Source: CAZDGV01 sp964505195
Lineage (GTDB): Bacteria; Bacteroidota; Bacteroidia; Chitinophagales; Chitinophagaceae
Assembly: GCA_964505195.1 (NCBI GenBank)
Contig: CAZDGV010000014.1
Coordinates: 1 to 37,410 of the forward strand
Direction: 5' to 3'
DNA: 37,410 nt
Below are positions 8,768-16,566 of this stretch, piece by piece. The translations under genes and the position numbers were made by a program. Positions within the stretch are counted from its first letter, which is position 1. The number at the start of each line of letters is the position of its first letter. The notes beneath the pieces were generated by a model. It saw nothing but the letters and a program-made list of their open reading frames with translations, did no database searches and had not been told where the DNA came from.

Positions 8768-9930
8768 ATACCAGTTGCGGTTTCCTGATCTTTATTCACT
8801 TCTAAGCAAATGATTTTTGAAAAAGTGCTTTTTTCCTTTTTAAAACTGGAAAGAATAAAATCAAATAATATTTCCTTCGCCTGATCCGCCCATTGTATAA
8901 ATGACGCTCTTTTTTCAATTGCGGTATCTGTTAGATTGATCAGTGGATTTAAATCGAAGGCAGATGCATAAATACCCGCTCCGGCTTTTGCTCCATCGCG
9001 TGCATTACACCATTGTTCGAAATGGCCTTCAACAGGAACCATCAAAACCGGTTTAGCAAGATACATGGCTTCGCATACCGTTTCAAATCCAGCTGTGGTC
9101 ATTACGGCTTTGGCGCTAGACAGATATCTTAAAAAGCGCGTGTCATCAAGTGAGTGGAAAGTGAGGCCTTCCGAAACTTGCCAACTTCCTCTTACCATTT
9201 TGCTATCCGTAAAGCAGTGCATAATTATTTCCGGATGTTTCTTGTGCCAGTCGATAATCGACTCGATATATCCTGCATTCACCAGGTATATAAGATAGTG
9301 GTTACCTTCATAACTTTCCTGTACCCGTATTGAACCACGCAATAAGGGAGGAGCGATCGTAATGTTTTTATGATATGCTTGTGTAAAAGGGTAAAAAGAA
9401 AGCGCCAGTAAAGCATTTGCTCCTAATGCAGTTAATTTGGTGTAAAGGCGAATATAGAATTGTTCTAACATGCTGGCCCCAACAGGAAACTTGAATTCAG
9501 GATGTAAGTATACATATTGATGCGCAATAGCAACCAACGGTGTTTTCCAGCCGTGCCACTTTTTACTTAGTCCTACAATTGGTTCGTAAAAGTTGATGAC
9601 CATATCTGGTGCGTAGGAAGAAATTGTTTCGCTTATTTGCTTCATGCTTTTTTGATAATACCTCAAGCGATGCAGTGTGTTCCAGATGCTCTTACCTAAG
9701 CGAATAGAGCGGCTGTTGATATCTGTACTAAAATTCGGGCTTTCAAATCTGATGAAGGGTGCGGAAATGCGTTTACGAACAAAGTCTGGAATTTCACGAT
9801 TGGTGCCGCTTCCAACTAATACGGCTGTAATTTCATGTCCTGCCTCAGTTAATGCCTCTGCTACTGCAATCGCTTGCGTAAAATGCCCCCTGCCTTCTCC
9901 CTGTACTACAAATAAAAATTTATATTTCAT
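8752..9930 (-). CDS. GT-B fold glycosyltransferase (MurG/GT28-like)
   Basis: This 392-residue protein begins MKYKFLFVVQGEGRGHFTQA; the GxGRGH loop is typical of the N-terminal domain of MurG-like and related GT-B enzymes. The C-terminal domain carries the donor-binding region TTAGFETVCEAMYLAKPVLM followed by a segment with EQWCNA. No signal peptide or transmembrane helix is visible, so it probably acts on the cytosolic face of the inner membrane. Donor and acceptor cannot be assigned. The stop falls inside cysS (16-base convergent overlap). Upstream, 12 bases away, is an LpxH-like phosphoesterase, and the pair looks like an operon, which suggests a role in lipid or glycolipid metabolism (inference). 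Confidence 0.85.
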   Translation of the reverse strand: MKYKFLFVVQGEGRGHFTQAIAVAEALTEAGHEITAVLVGSGTNREIPDFVRKRISAPFIRFESPNFSTDINSRSIRLGKSIWNTLHRLRYYQKSMKQISETISSYAPDMVINFYEPIVGLSKKWHGWKTPLVAIAHQYVYLHPEFKFPVGASMLEQFYIRLYTKLTALGANALLALSFYPFTQAYHKNITIAPPLLRGSIRVQESYEGNHYLIYLVNAGYIESIIDWHKKHPEIIMHCFTDSKMVRGSWQVSEGLTFHSLDDTRFLRYLSSAKAVMTTAGFETVCEAMYLAKPVLMVPVEGHFEQWCNARDGAKAGAGIYASAFDLNPLINLTDTAIEKRASFIQWADQAKEILFDFILSSFKKEKSTFSKIICLEVNKDQETATGIQSMV

Positions 9931-9942
9931 GAAGGAGTAAGA

Positions 9943-10758
9943 TTAGGCAGGCATGAATTGTAAATGATTTTCAGTCTCAGCTTCAATAGGCATGAATGCT
10001 TCCCCGGATATATGTTGTTGCTGCCATTCGTTGTAATAAATGATGTTCCAGCTACCATCATTCGTTTCAACCAGTGCACTCATTGTTTCTACCCAGTCAC
10101 CACTGTTTAAATAATGAATTCCATTGATTTCTTTATCTGCCGGCTGATGTATATGCCCGCAAATCACCCCATCACACTGATTGGCTTTTGCAACTTCGCA
10201 AAGCTGCTCTTCGTAATCTGAAATAAATGAAACTGCAGATTTTACCTTCGCTTTCACTATCTGCGAAAGCGAATAATAAGGTAGGCCGCGTTTTAAACGA
10301 TATTGGTTATAGTGCCGATTAAGCCAAAGTAAAAATGTATATCCTACATCCCCCAATCGTGCCAGCCATTTAAGCTTTGTAGTTACCGTATCGAAGATGT
10401 CACCATGTACAACATAATATCTTTTCTTTCCGCTATGTAAGATATGGTGGCGTTTAATAATGAACTGTCCGAAAGAAAAAGGCAGGATTTCATCCAGAAA
10501 GTCATCATGATTGCCTCGTAAATAAATAATACGGCTATTGTATTTTCCCATGTATTTCATCAGGATCCGGAAAAATGCTGTGTGCTTCTTTTTCCATTGC
10601 CCCGATTTGCGTAGCTGCCATCCGTCAATGATGTCCCCATTGAGTATGAGTGTATCGCAGGTGTGATGTTTGAGGAATTCAACTACTTCTTTTACCCGAG
10701 AATTACTGATGCCAAGATGAATATCGGAGAGAATAATGGTCTTAAAGTGTGTCTTCAC
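9943..10758 (-). CDS. LpxH-like metallophosphoesterase (UDP-2,3-diacylglucosamine diphosphatase family)
   Basis: This 271-residue calcineurin-type phosphoesterase has the full metal-site series: SDIHLG (residues about 11-16), NGDIIDGW, LRGNHDDF, VVHGDIFD and CGHIHQP. The general family includes LpxH, which removes UMP from UDP-diacylglucosamine in lipid A synthesis, but this subgroup is also found beside glycosyltransferases, and its substrate is not settled by sequence. It starts with GTG (10756-10758): the codon just upstream in frame is TAA, so no ATG start is possible there. A near-match -7 element, AATCTTTG, lies at 10773-10780 (minus strand). The glycosyltransferase gene follows after 12 bases. 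Confidence 0.8.
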   Translation of the reverse strand: MKTHFKTIILSDIHLGISNSRVKEVVEFLKHHTCDTLILNGDIIDGWQLRKSGQWKKKHTAFFRILMKYMGKYNSRIIYLRGNHDDFLDEILPFSFGQFIIKRHHILHSGKKRYYVVHGDIFDTVTTKLKWLARLGDVGYTFLLWLNRHYNQYRLKRGLPYYSLSQIVKAKVKSAVSFISDYEEQLCEVAKANQCDGVICGHIHQPADKEINGIHYLNSGDWVETMSALVETNDGSWNIIYYNEWQQQHISGEAFMPIEAETENHLQFMPA

Positions 10759-10908
10759 TTAATGGGGTTTTTCAAAGATTTAAAGCCCTTGTTAAGTGAT
10801 TATTGATATATCATTAAGCCATGATGAATTAATTGTAAACGTAATGTTAAGTGAGAAAGATTAGGTAAAGGTTTTATTGAGTGATGATATGAATCTTAAC
10901 TCGTCCAA
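10759..10908. other. 150-base intergenic region between phosphoesterase and epimerase genes
   Basis: AT-rich. It holds a possible -7 element for the phosphoesterase gene (CAAAGATT on the plus strand at 10773-10780). No convincing terminator for the epimerase gene was found, so read-through from epimerase to phosphoesterase is possible. Confidence 0.4.
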
Positions 10909-12018
10909 TCATACTACAACCTGCGTACATCCTTTTAAGAATGCTTCATCTACACTTGCGCCAATGCCCGGTGTATCGTCAATTTCAATCACGCCGTTGG
11001 CTTTGTATTGCATCCCACCCACAACCGGATCCTCGCTTAGCATCAATGGTGTGTCAATATCGTAATGCACAATCAAATCGCTGGAGTATGCAAAATGTAC
11101 CAATGCTGTCATGGCCAGTCGGCTTTCCATAAAACTACCTACCTGCAGTTTGATGCCGTGTGCAGCGGCTACATCTACTATCTGCAAAGCATTGTAGATA
11201 CCTCCGCTTTTGCCCAGTTTGATATTGAAGTAATCGCAGGCCTGCAGTTGTGCCAGTCGCGCTGCATCATGCTGGTCGAAACAACTTTCATCCGACATGA
11301 TTTTAATAGAGCTTGCTTTTCGCACCTCTGGCAGTCGCATATAGTCCCATCTTGCAATCGGTTCCTCACAATGTTCAATGTTATAGGGTTCCAGTGCCTG
11401 CAATGTTTCAATGGCAGTTTGCACAGACCACCCCTGATTGGCATCAATGCGCAATGGTAGTTCGGGACCCACAGTCTCACGGATGGCCATGATTCTTTCA
11501 ACATCATCGGAGGTGGTTGTACCAAGCTTTACTTTAATTGAAGGAAATCCTGCGGCTTTATATTCCTTTGCTTCGGCAGCCATTTTCTCAACACTGCCCA
11601 GTCCGACCGTCATATCAGTAGAGATGATCTTATTTTTACTTCCTCTCAAATATTTGTACAAGGGCATATTGCTGGCTTGTGCAGCGATATCATACAAGGC
11701 CATATCAAAAGCACTTTTTATGCTTTCATTACGGGTTATCAGCCGAGTCATAGCTTCCGAACAAGCAGCAATATTAGTCGGGTCCATTCCCTTAAGCACC
11801 TGCGCCAGATACTGACCTACGATATAGCAGGTGTCGATGCTTTCGCCGTTGATGCTCATATACGGACTGCATTCGCCCCAGCCACTGATACCTTCATTGG
11901 TACGGATTACCACAAGCAAATTATCCGCATCGTATTGCGGACCAAGTGAAATGATAAAGGGTTGTTTCAGCGGTATGCGAAGCTGGTACAGCTCAATGGA
12001 AGTGATGTGTAAAGCCAT
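10909..12018 (-). CDS. Dipeptide epimerase (enolase superfamily, muconate-lactonizing subgroup)
   Basis: This 369-residue protein has all the active-site landmarks of the subgroup: KVKLG (KxK base, residues about 162-166), DANQGW, EEPI and SDES (Mg ligands), KLGKSGG (second catalytic Lys), and the late DID motif in HYDIDTPLML that in Ala-Glu-type epimerases positions the substrate amino group. The family interconverts L and D forms of the second residue of dipeptides such as L-Ala-D/L-Glu; other members prefer hydrophobic or cationic dipeptides, so specificity is open. It is cytosolic with no signal peptide. The gene lies immediately downstream of an S46 dipeptidyl peptidase but is separated from it by a strong terminator, and its own predicted promoter overlaps that terminator. 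Confidence 0.85.
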   Translation of the reverse strand: MALHITSIELYQLRIPLKQPFIISLGPQYDADNLLVVIRTNEGISGWGECSPYMSINGESIDTCYIVGQYLAQVLKGMDPTNIAACSEAMTRLITRNESIKSAFDMALYDIAAQASNMPLYKYLRGSKNKIISTDMTVGLGSVEKMAAEAKEYKAAGFPSIKVKLGTTTSDDVERIMAIRETVGPELPLRIDANQGWSVQTAIETLQALEPYNIEHCEEPIARWDYMRLPEVRKASSIKIMSDESCFDQHDAARLAQLQACDYFNIKLGKSGGIYNALQIVDVAAAHGIKLQVGSFMESRLAMTALVHFAYSSDLIVHYDIDTPLMLSEDPVVGGMQYKANGVIEIDDTPGIGASVDEAFLKGCTQVVV

Positions 12019-12021
12019 ACG

Positions 12022-12051
12022 CTAATGTAGTAAAAAAAAGAGGCCGGCGAA
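12022..12051 (-). promoter_or_regulatory. Candidate promoter of the dipeptide epimerase gene
   Basis: On the minus strand TTCG (plus 12048-12051), an 18-base spacer, then TACATTAG (plus 12022-12029), 3 bases before the ATG. Both elements differ from TTTG/TAnnTTTG by one base. The TTCG lies in the loop region of the terminator hairpin and the T-tract is part of the spacer. Confidence 0.35.
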
Positions 12052-12061
12052 GCCGGCCTCT
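12032..12061 (-). terminator. Strong intrinsic terminator after the S46 peptidase gene
   Basis: On the plus strand 12039-12048 (AGAGGCCGGC) pairs perfectly with 12052-12061 (GCCGGCCTCT) around a 3-base loop. On the minus strand the hairpin is followed by eight T. It lies 19 bases after the peptidase stop codon. Confidence 0.9.
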
Positions 12062-12080
12062 AAATCATTCGTAATGGAGA

Positions 12081-14243
12081 TTACTTCACCAATTTCAGTT
12101 CTTTAATAATGTTCGAAGCGCCACCGAGCTTATCGATACACCAGAGAACATAGCGTATATCTACACATATGGTACGATTGAGATCTTTGTCAAAAGCAAT
12201 TTTATGACTCAGTGCTTCATAGTTGCCATCGAATGCAAGTCCAATTAAATTGCCATTGGCGTCAATTACCGGTGAGCCGGAATTTCCTCCTGTTATGTCG
12301 TTGGTGGTAATAAAGCCCACTACCAGGTCTTTACGTACGGGATCAGCATAGGCGCCAAAATCTTTTTTCTTCAGCATATCAACCTGATTGGCTGGGAGAT
12401 CAAATTCGTAATCGCCGGGCTTGTATTTTTCCAATACGCCTTTTGATGTGGTAATATAATCGTACTTGATGCCGTCGCGCGGCTGATAGCTTTTTACATT
12501 GCCATACGAAACGCGCATGGTGAAAGTAGCATCGGGGTACATTTTTTTAGCACCCATCGGATTCATTTGTATTACTCCTTTTAAATAAAGGCGACCAAGA
12601 TCGTTGTTCTTTATATTGAATTCCTGAAAGAAGGCATTGTATTTGGATGTCCAGTTTTTCATAAACGCAGATGCCATTGCAAAAGCAGGATCTTCCTGCA
12701 GTTTTACTGCATCGGGTCTTTTGGCAAAAGCTTCCCATTTGGCATCGTTTAGGATCATTGTATTTTCGAAGAGGGCAGCTGCATATTTTTTGAAACTATT
12801 TTCTTCGTTCAAGCTACCAAAGCTGCCTTTCAAATTTTCGTAAAATCCAATCGGCTGCTGCGCTTTGGGCACATCGTTGTAGTACATCATTAGTACTGTG
12901 CCTACAATATTCTGATCACTGGTTCTGTCGTGTTCTTCCAAAAAGTTTTTCCGAGCACTGATGGCAGCATCCATTGCTTTTTTAATATCAGCTTCGCTGG
13001 CATTCGCTTTAACCATCGCAGCTTCAAGCTGCATGAGTGAAGCAGCAAAAGCGGCTAGAGGTGAGCCCATGATTCCTTCGTTCATGTAAACACGATGCAG
13101 GGCATAAGGCCTCCAGGCAGCATATGCTTTTTCCCATTCGGGGAAGATGGCAGCGAATTCGGGTTTGTCTGTTGCCCATTTGATAAAATTGCTTTCTTCT
13201 TTTTGCTTTTGACCGTAAACGTCGTATTTGAGTAACTGCTTACTTTCTCCGTCGTAAAATTTCCAGTAGTTGGCAATAGATGCATAGCTGCTTGCCAGCT
13301 TAAGTTTGGTGGCAGCAGATTTTTGCATTTCGGTAAACATATACTTCAGGCGCATATCGCGCAGCTTTACCAATGTAGGATTATTGATGTCGGTAGCCAA
13401 TTTTACGCCCAGTGATGTTTCATAACGGTTGGTGCTGCCGGGATAGCCCCAAATCATGGAGAAGTCGCCGTCTTTCACTCCTTTGAGCGAAACGGGTAAA
13501 AACCATTTTGGCTTAAGGGGAATATTATTCTCATTATAGTCTGCCGGTTTTCCGTCGGCGCTGGTGTATACTCTGAAAATGGCAAAATCACCGGTATGGC
13601 GCGGCCATTCCCAGTTATCAGTATCACCACCAAATTTTCCAACGCTTTCGGGTGGTGTGCCTACCAGTCGAACATCTTTGTAACGCTGATATACAAACAC
13701 AAGAAATTGATTGCCTTTGAAGAGTGGACTCACCCTTGCTTCTATGGAGGCATCTGCATCGGAAAAGCGTTTGTTGATTGCTGCCAGCACTGCAGTTTGT
13801 TTTTGCGCACGGGCAGTGCCCATAAGTGATCCAAGCGAATCGAGCACTTCTTTGGTTACATCTTCAATGCGCAGTAAAAACTGAACAGAGAGGTTGGTGC
13901 GAATTTCTTCTTTCAGATTTTTGGCATAAAATCCGTCGCGTAGGTGATTTTTTTCTACGCTTGAAGCAGATGCAATTGCACCATAACCACAATGGTGATT
14001 AGTGAAGATGAGCCCTTTGTTGCTGACAATTTCACCCGTGCATCCGCCACCAAAAATGATGATAGCATCTTTGAGCGATGCATTATTAATACTGTAGAGT
14101 TGCTCTTTAGTGAGCTTGAGTCCTTTTTTCTGCATTTCAGCATACACCTGCTCGCCGAGCAATAGGGGAAGCCACATGCCTTCATCGGCGTAAGTACGCA
14201 AAACAGAAATTACGAGTACAATCGTTACAAGAAAACGTTTCAT
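12081..14243 (-). CDS. S46 family dipeptidyl peptidase, predicted DPP7 type
   Basis: I chose the ATG at 14241-14243 (720 residues) because it opens a clean signal peptide, MKRFLVTIVLVISVLRTYA, followed by DEGMWLPLLLG, the usual mature start of S46 enzymes; the open frame continues upstream without homology. The catalytic elements of this chymotrypsin-fold family are present: His in IFTNHHCGYGA (about residue 84), Asp in GDTDNWEWPRH, and Ser655 in TGGNSGSPV. Eighteen residues after the serine is glycine (Gly673, in LAFDGNYE). In the Porphyromonas enzymes Gly at 673 goes with DPP7 (hydrophobic P1) and Arg with DPP11 (acidic P1), so hydrophobic specificity is predicted. It acts in the periplasm, releasing dipeptides from peptide N-termini. 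A TAGGTTTG -7 element lies upstream and a strong terminator follows. Confidence 0.95.
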   Translation of the reverse strand: MKRFLVTIVLVISVLRTYADEGMWLPLLLGEQVYAEMQKKGLKLTKEQLYSINNASLKDAIIIFGGGCTGEIVSNKGLIFTNHHCGYGAIASASSVEKNHLRDGFYAKNLKEEIRTNLSVQFLLRIEDVTKEVLDSLGSLMGTARAQKQTAVLAAINKRFSDADASIEARVSPLFKGNQFLVFVYQRYKDVRLVGTPPESVGKFGGDTDNWEWPRHTGDFAIFRVYTSADGKPADYNENNIPLKPKWFLPVSLKGVKDGDFSMIWGYPGSTNRYETSLGVKLATDINNPTLVKLRDMRLKYMFTEMQKSAATKLKLASSYASIANYWKFYDGESKQLLKYDVYGQKQKEESNFIKWATDKPEFAAIFPEWEKAYAAWRPYALHRVYMNEGIMGSPLAAFAASLMQLEAAMVKANASEADIKKAMDAAISARKNFLEEHDRTSDQNIVGTVLMMYYNDVPKAQQPIGFYENLKGSFGSLNEENSFKKYAAALFENTMILNDAKWEAFAKRPDAVKLQEDPAFAMASAFMKNWTSKYNAFFQEFNIKNNDLGRLYLKGVIQMNPMGAKKMYPDATFTMRVSYGNVKSYQPRDGIKYDYITTSKGVLEKYKPGDYEFDLPANQVDMLKKKDFGAYADPVRKDLVVGFITTNDITGGNSGSPVIDANGNLIGLAFDGNYEALSHKIAFDKDLNRTICVDIRYVLWCIDKLGGASNIIKELKLVK

Positions 14244-14261
14244 AATTAATCGTTTAAAAAA

Positions 14262-14269
14262 CAAACCTA
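14262..14269 (-). promoter_or_regulatory. -7 promoter element of the S46 peptidase gene
   Basis: TAGGTTTG on the minus strand, an exact TAnnTTTG match, 18 bases before the chosen ATG. It lies inside the longer alternative reading frame, which supports the downstream start. No clear -33 TTTG is seen. Confidence 0.45.
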
Positions 14270-14345
14270 CAGCAAAAAAGGAAAGGGAGATAGTGATTTT
14301 ATTTAAAATTTGCCTTAAAAGCAAATTCAAATAGCAATCATTGTT

Positions 14346-14546
14346 TTAAGCAGATGGCTGCTCCTTTTGTTCCTGTATGGAAGGAGTGGTGTTACCCTGA
14401 ACCAATGGCTGGTTGAGCAGCAAATTGGTGTCGCAGTTATCGCCATCGCAGCAGGGGAGTGCGTTGGTGAAGCAAACCGGACATTGGTAATGACCGTGTA
14501 CATGCACCAATTGCACCATATGGCCACAAAATAAACAAGTTTGCAT
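14346..14546 (-). CDS. Small Cys-rich (zinc-ribbon-like) protein
   Basis: This 66-residue protein has three cysteine clusters in its first 40 residues: CLFC (residues 4-7), CPVC (22-25) and CCDGDNC (32-38), with His residues HVHGH between the first two. The first two pairs are spaced like a zinc ribbon; the third adds three more cysteines, so a second metal site is possible. The tail from about residue 42 is polar and low in structure. I recall similar short proteins in other Bacteroidota genomes but know no function. A candidate promoter (TAAATTAG, 3 bases before the ATG) supports expression. An overlapping frame ending at 14327 lacks this pattern and is discarded. Confidence 0.7.
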   Translation of the reverse strand: MQTCLFCGHMVQLVHVHGHYQCPVCFTNALPCCDGDNCDTNLLLNQPLVQGNTTPSIQEQKEQPSA

Positions 14547-14549
14547 GCG

Positions 14550-14580
14550 CTAATTTATGCATTGTAATGCATCGTGCGAA
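14550..14580 (-). promoter_or_regulatory. Candidate promoter of the small Cys-rich gene
   Basis: On the minus strand TTCG (plus 14577-14580), a 19-base spacer and TAAATTAG (plus 14550-14557), 3 bases before the ATG. It has the same one-base deviations as the epimerase promoter. Confidence 0.35.
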
Positions 14581-14585
14581 TTTCA

Positions 14586-15425
14586 TCATCTATAGCCAAT
14601 CCAAACGCGGTTTCTAGCATCATAAAGCCAGTAGATATTATTCGCAAATGAAAAATTGAGTCGCTTGCTTACCGGAGCGTCCGCCGGCAGCAAAAGCTTC
14701 TGCGTCATAATGCCTTCTGAGCGACTGTACAACTCTATTGCTTTGTCGCGCAGGTTGAGTAGTCCAATTTCGGCATTAAGCAATGAAGTAAAAGCAATGG
14801 AAGTATTGTTGTATGCATTCAACAAGGTATCGGCTTCTGGTACTACCACAGGCGGTTGGTTAGGCCTGGGTGGCTTGGGTTTGAATACACCCGGCTTGAG
14901 TACAATATTTTTTTCAATGACCGATTTTCCAGTTACCGGGTGATAGGCACGTACGATGTTTCGGTCGAGGATATAAAGTAAAGTGTCTCGTGGGTTCATG
15001 GTAGCAGATGCCTGATCATCATGCATCCAGTTGCTTTTGAAAACTTCCTGGGTGTTATATGGTATGCCATACTCATCTATTACATAGGAGATGATACCAT
15101 AGTTGCCAAACCCTCCCGCCTGTATGGTTTTCGCAGCGGGATTGAACCAAATTCCTCTTGTATCGAACATGGTTGCCAAATCACCGGGAGATATTCTTTC
15201 GCCCACAATATTGAAGATGGCCATGGGGTGTTTGATGTTGCCTGCAATGCTTGCATAGTAGTAACGGTATTTTCCATGAAAGGCAACGCCTGCACCCATC
15301 GTTCCCGGTCCATTCAGCATTTGCAAGCGAAGGGTTTCACGCAGGGTGCGCGTAGTTTGTGCAGGAACTTGCATCGTGGCAATCAAGCACAGCGCGAAAT
15401 AAAAAAACTTTTGAAGCTGCATCAT
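14586..15425 (-). CDS. Secreted protein of unknown function
   Basis: About 279 residues from the ATG at 15423-15425 (a second ATG follows directly). That start gives a signal peptide ending ...CLIATMQVPAQ; the frame continues upstream but the extension would bury the signal. I do not recognise a domain. The mature part is rich in beta-type segments, with YRYYYASIAGNIKHPMAIFN, YVIDEYGIPYNTQEVFKSNW, and LLYILDRNIVRAYHPVTGK, which resemble blades of a repeat-type beta fold. A proline-rich linker (KPKPPRPNQPPVVVPEAD, about residues 190-207) separates a C-terminal helical and beta part ending YWLYDARNRVWIGYR. No lipobox and no type IX sorting domain are seen. It stands alone between obgE and the small Cys-rich gene, on the same strand as both. 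Confidence 0.65.
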   Translation of the reverse strand: MMQLQKFFYFALCLIATMQVPAQTTRTLRETLRLQMLNGPGTMGAGVAFHGKYRYYYASIAGNIKHPMAIFNIVGERISPGDLATMFDTRGIWFNPAAKTIQAGGFGNYGIISYVIDEYGIPYNTQEVFKSNWMHDDQASATMNPRDTLLYILDRNIVRAYHPVTGKSVIEKNIVLKPGVFKPKPPRPNQPPVVVPEADTLLNAYNNTSIAFTSLLNAEIGLLNLRDKAIELYSRSEGIMTQKLLLPADAPVSKRLNFSFANNIYWLYDARNRVWIGYR

Positions 15426-15505
15426 AAATATTTCTTCATAAAAATAAGGCGCAGTCAATTATGTTACAAGGCATGGAAGCAAGCTTTATGCCTCTTGCCT
15501 ATATT

Positions 15506-16507
15506 TTATACTGAGGGCTCGCTGGTTAATATATTCCAGAGTAAGTCTTTCAACTCCTGCAGTCCTTTTTGCGAAACGGAAGAGATGAACAAGTGCGGAA
15601 TATTTTGTGGCAACTCTTTTTCAATCTCCGCTTTTAATTCATCATCTAGTAAATCTGATTTGCTTATAGCAATTACAAATTGCTTGTGAAGCATTTCGGG
15701 GCTATACTCTTCCAATTCTTTCACCAATACTTCCCATTCTTTGCGGTGATCGCTGCTATCGGCCGGAATTAAAAACAGGAGTACCGCATTGCGTTCAATA
15801 TGGCGCAAGAAGCGATGCCCCAATCCTTTTCCCTCTGCAGCACCTTCAATGATGCCGGGTAAATCAGCCATGCAAAAGCTCTTACCATCTCGATAAGCCA
15901 CCATGCCCAGCTGCGGTGTGAGTGTGGTAAATGCATAATCTGCAACTTTTGGCTTTGCGGCGGTGATACTGCTGAGTAAAGTCGATTTTCCCGCGTTGGG
16001 AAAACCTACCAGTCCTACATCGGCAAGTACTTTCAGTTCCAGAATTTTCCAGCTTTCGATGCCTTCTTCTCCGGGTTGTGCGTATTCCGGCGCCTGGTTG
16101 GTGGGGGTTGCAAAATGTGCATTGCCCAAACCACCTCTTCCTCCTTTTATCCAAATGATTTCTTGGCCGTCTTCCAAAATTTCTGCTTCTACTTGTCCGG
16201 TTTCATCGTCTTTGGCAACGGTGCCTAGCGGAACTTCAATGATATAATCTTTTCCGGTGCGCCCGGTGCAATTATCGCCACTGCCTCCTTCGCCGTTTTC
16301 TGCAAATACATTTTTTACATAGCGCAGATGCAGCAGTGTCCATAGGTTTTTATTGCCACGTAAAATGATATGTCCGCCTCTTCCCCCATCGCCGCCATCT
16401 GGACCGGCCTTGGGATTGAATTTGGTGCGGGCAAAATGCTTGCTGCCTGCACCGCCGTGACCACTGCGACAGAATATGCGGATATAATCGATGAAGTTCT
16501 TTTCCAT
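15506..16507 (-). CDS. obgE: Obg-type GTPase
   Basis: This 333-residue protein has the glycine-rich N-terminal OBG fold (residues 1-160; several GGxGG and DGGDGGRGG segments) followed by the G domain. G1 is GFPNAGKST (about 168-176), G3 is DLPGIIEGA, G4 is the variant SKSD, and G5 is in FISSVSQ. It is a conserved ribosome-assembly and stress-response GTPase acting in the cytosol on 50S precursors. No C-terminal TGS or OCT extension follows, as in many short Obg proteins. A TATCTTTG element (16515-16522) just upstream gives it a promoter separate from the phenylacetate genes on the same strand. Confidence 0.97.
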   Translation of the reverse strand: MEKNFIDYIRIFCRSGHGGAGSKHFARTKFNPKAGPDGGDGGRGGHIILRGNKNLWTLLHLRYVKNVFAENGEGGSGDNCTGRTGKDYIIEVPLGTVAKDDETGQVEAEILEDGQEIIWIKGGRGGLGNAHFATPTNQAPEYAQPGEEGIESWKILELKVLADVGLVGFPNAGKSTLLSSITAAKPKVADYAFTTLTPQLGMVAYRDGKSFCMADLPGIIEGAAEGKGLGHRFLRHIERNAVLLFLIPADSSDHRKEWEVLVKELEEYSPEMLHKQFVIAISKSDLLDDELKAEIEKELPQNIPHLFISSVSQKGLQELKDLLWNILTSEPSV

Positions 16508-16514
16508 GTATGTG

Positions 16515-16522
16515 CAAAGATA
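16515..16522 (-). promoter_or_regulatory. -7 promoter element of obgE
   Basis: TATCTTTG on the minus strand (exact TAnnTTTG), ending 7 bases before the ATG. No good -33 TTTG at the usual spacing. Confidence 0.45.
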
Positions 16523-16566
16523 ACACCTGGGTAGCAGCCGAGGTGTTTGAGTTGTGAGAAGCGAGA

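Noticed and set aside
14327..14527. Minus-strand frame of 66 codons overlapping the small Cys-rich gene
   Set aside because: The translation lacks the ordered CxxC pattern and reads as a frame shadow.
15021..15689. Plus-strand open frame of 222 codons
   Set aside because: It runs antisense to the unknown secreted protein and to the end of obgE, both with better coding evidence; its translation shows no recognisable domain.
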